Shown: in pieces, positions 63,479 through 64,000 of the stretch
How positions within the stretch are numbered: position 1 is the stretch's first letter
How the letters are laid out: the number at the start of each line of letters is the position of its first letter
Source of the DNA: Methylotenera sp.
Lineage (GTDB): Bacteria; Pseudomonadota; Gammaproteobacteria; Burkholderiales; Methylophilaceae
Length of the DNA: 64,000 bases
Direction: 5' to 3'
Assembly: GCA_021732365.1 (NCBI GenBank)
Contig: JAKFVD010000016.1
Location: forward strand, 241,059 to 305,058
The notes under the pieces: generated by a model
The model's input: the letters and a program-made list of their open reading frames with translations, nothing else
What the model was told of the DNA's origin: nothing
Databases searched by the model: none
Position numbers and translations under genes: made by a program

Positions 63479-64000
63479 ATGACAGCACAAATTATCAATG
63501 GCAAAGCGATTGCAGAGGATTTATTAAACAGCATTAAGGCAAAAGTGACTGCGCGAGTTCATGCAGGAAAACGTGCACCTTGCCTTGCCGTTGTATTAAT
63601 TGGTGCAGACCCAGCATCCGCTATTTATGTGCGTAATAAAAGACTGGCTTGCGAAAAAGTAGGCATTAAGTCGATTGCTTATGATTTACCGACCAGCACT
63701 ACTCAAGCCGAATTATTTGCTTTAATCGATCATTTAAATACCGATTCAACAACTGACGGTATTTTGGTGCAATCGCCTTTGCCTAGCCATATTGATGAAG
63801 ATTTATTGATAGAGCGCATTAGCCCAAATAAAGATGTAGATGGATTTCACCCTTACAATATCGGCAAACTTGCGGTGCGCCAGCCAGCTTTGCGCTCTTG
63901 CACACCTTTTGGTGTGATTAAATTATTACAAGCCTACAATATTGAGCTAATGGGCTTAGATGCGGTAATTGTCGGTGTATCCAACCATGTAGGCCGCCCT
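63479..64000 (+). CDS. folD: Methylenetetrahydrofolate dehydrogenase/cyclohydrolase FolD (partial)
   Basis: The first 174 residues before the window ends. It starts [16 protein letters not shown]; the catalytic lysine segment ([17 protein letters not shown]), GILVQSPLP and the [16 protein letters not shown] block are present. It supplies one-carbon units by interconverting 5,10-methylene- and 10-formyl-THF, which fits with metF and fmt in the window. It diverges from the tRNA operon. Confidence 0.95.
   Translation, partial: MTAQIINGKAIAEDLLNSIKAKVTARVHAGKRAPCLAVVLIGADPASAIYVRNKRLACEKVGIKSIAYDLPTSTTQAELFALIDHLNTDSTTDGILVQSPLPSHIDEDLLIERISPNKDVDGFHPYNIGKLAVRQPALRSCTPFGVIKLLQAYNIELMGLDAVIVGVSNHVGRP

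Noticed and set aside
1-64000. CRISPR arrays, insertion sequences, rRNA genes
   Set aside because: No regularly spaced repeats, transposases or rRNA sequence were seen.

Overview
The window reads as chromosome of a betaproteobacterium, most likely a methylotroph of the family Methylophilaceae (Methylotenera-like). This is an inference from gene content and order: metK/ahcY/metF with an SAH-type riboswitch before ahcY, the rpoN-hpf-hprK-rapZ-PTS block, the rsmB-DUF4390-ntrY-ntrX block, and moderately AT-rich coding sequence. No rRNA genes, insertion sequences or CRISPR arrays are visible. The right end carries three tRNA genes and one small integrated element.

Layout. 0-6.5 kb (mostly minus): end of a secreted protein, sodB, a membrane lipid-sugar cluster (GT39-type transferase, small EmrE-like transporter, HAD-UbiA fusion), then xerC, DUF484 and dapF. 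6.6-10.8 kb (plus): the SAM cycle, metK, SAH riboswitch, ahcY, a small holin-like membrane protein, metF. 10.8-17.1 kb: smg-dprA-LysM diverging from def-fmt, then htpX and a fatty acid hydroxylase. 17.3-22.9 kb (plus): rsmB, DUF4390, and an NtrY/NtrX-like two-component pair whose regulator has a degenerate AAA+ domain. 22.9-28.2 kb: xth, a HAD phosphatase, then (minus) prlC followed tightly by a GHKL ATPase/STAS-like pair, and DUF4870. 28.2-38.5 kb (minus, read from 38.5 kb down): kdsD-kdsC-lptC-lptA-lptB-rpoN-hpf-hprK-rapZ-EIIA-HPr-EI, which joins LPS transport, sigma-54 and a regulatory PTS without sugar permeases. 38.6-42.4 kb: a CPA2 antiporter, a ThiO-like oxidase and a MoeB/ThiF-like enzyme. 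42.4-57.0 kb (minus): an MSHA-type pilus or type II secretion-like operon headed by a sigma-54 activator, with secretin, ATPase carrying a c-di-GMP-type N-domain, inner-membrane proteins and two unusual pilin-like proteins.

57.87-63.12 kb is an integrated element bounded by perfect 46-bp copies of the 3' half of tRNA-His. It carries a tyrosine integrase, a DUF4224 protein, a Rep_trans-family replication initiator, DUF3800 and two unknown genes. Inside the start of rep is a GC-rich hairpin (CCCCCCGT, 8-nt loop, ACGGGGGG) that looks like a rolling-circle nicking origin. The 9-mer TATTAGACA occurs twice beside each attachment site and suggests integrase arm sites. The two main plus-strand promoters share a 9-bp motif. 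There are no capsid, secretion or conjugation genes, so this looks like a minimal integrating, self-replicating element that would depend on other elements for transfer. It is the most novel part of the window.

Beyond it lie tRNA-His, tRNA-Arg and tRNA-Pro (minus) under a strong promoter, and the start of folD.
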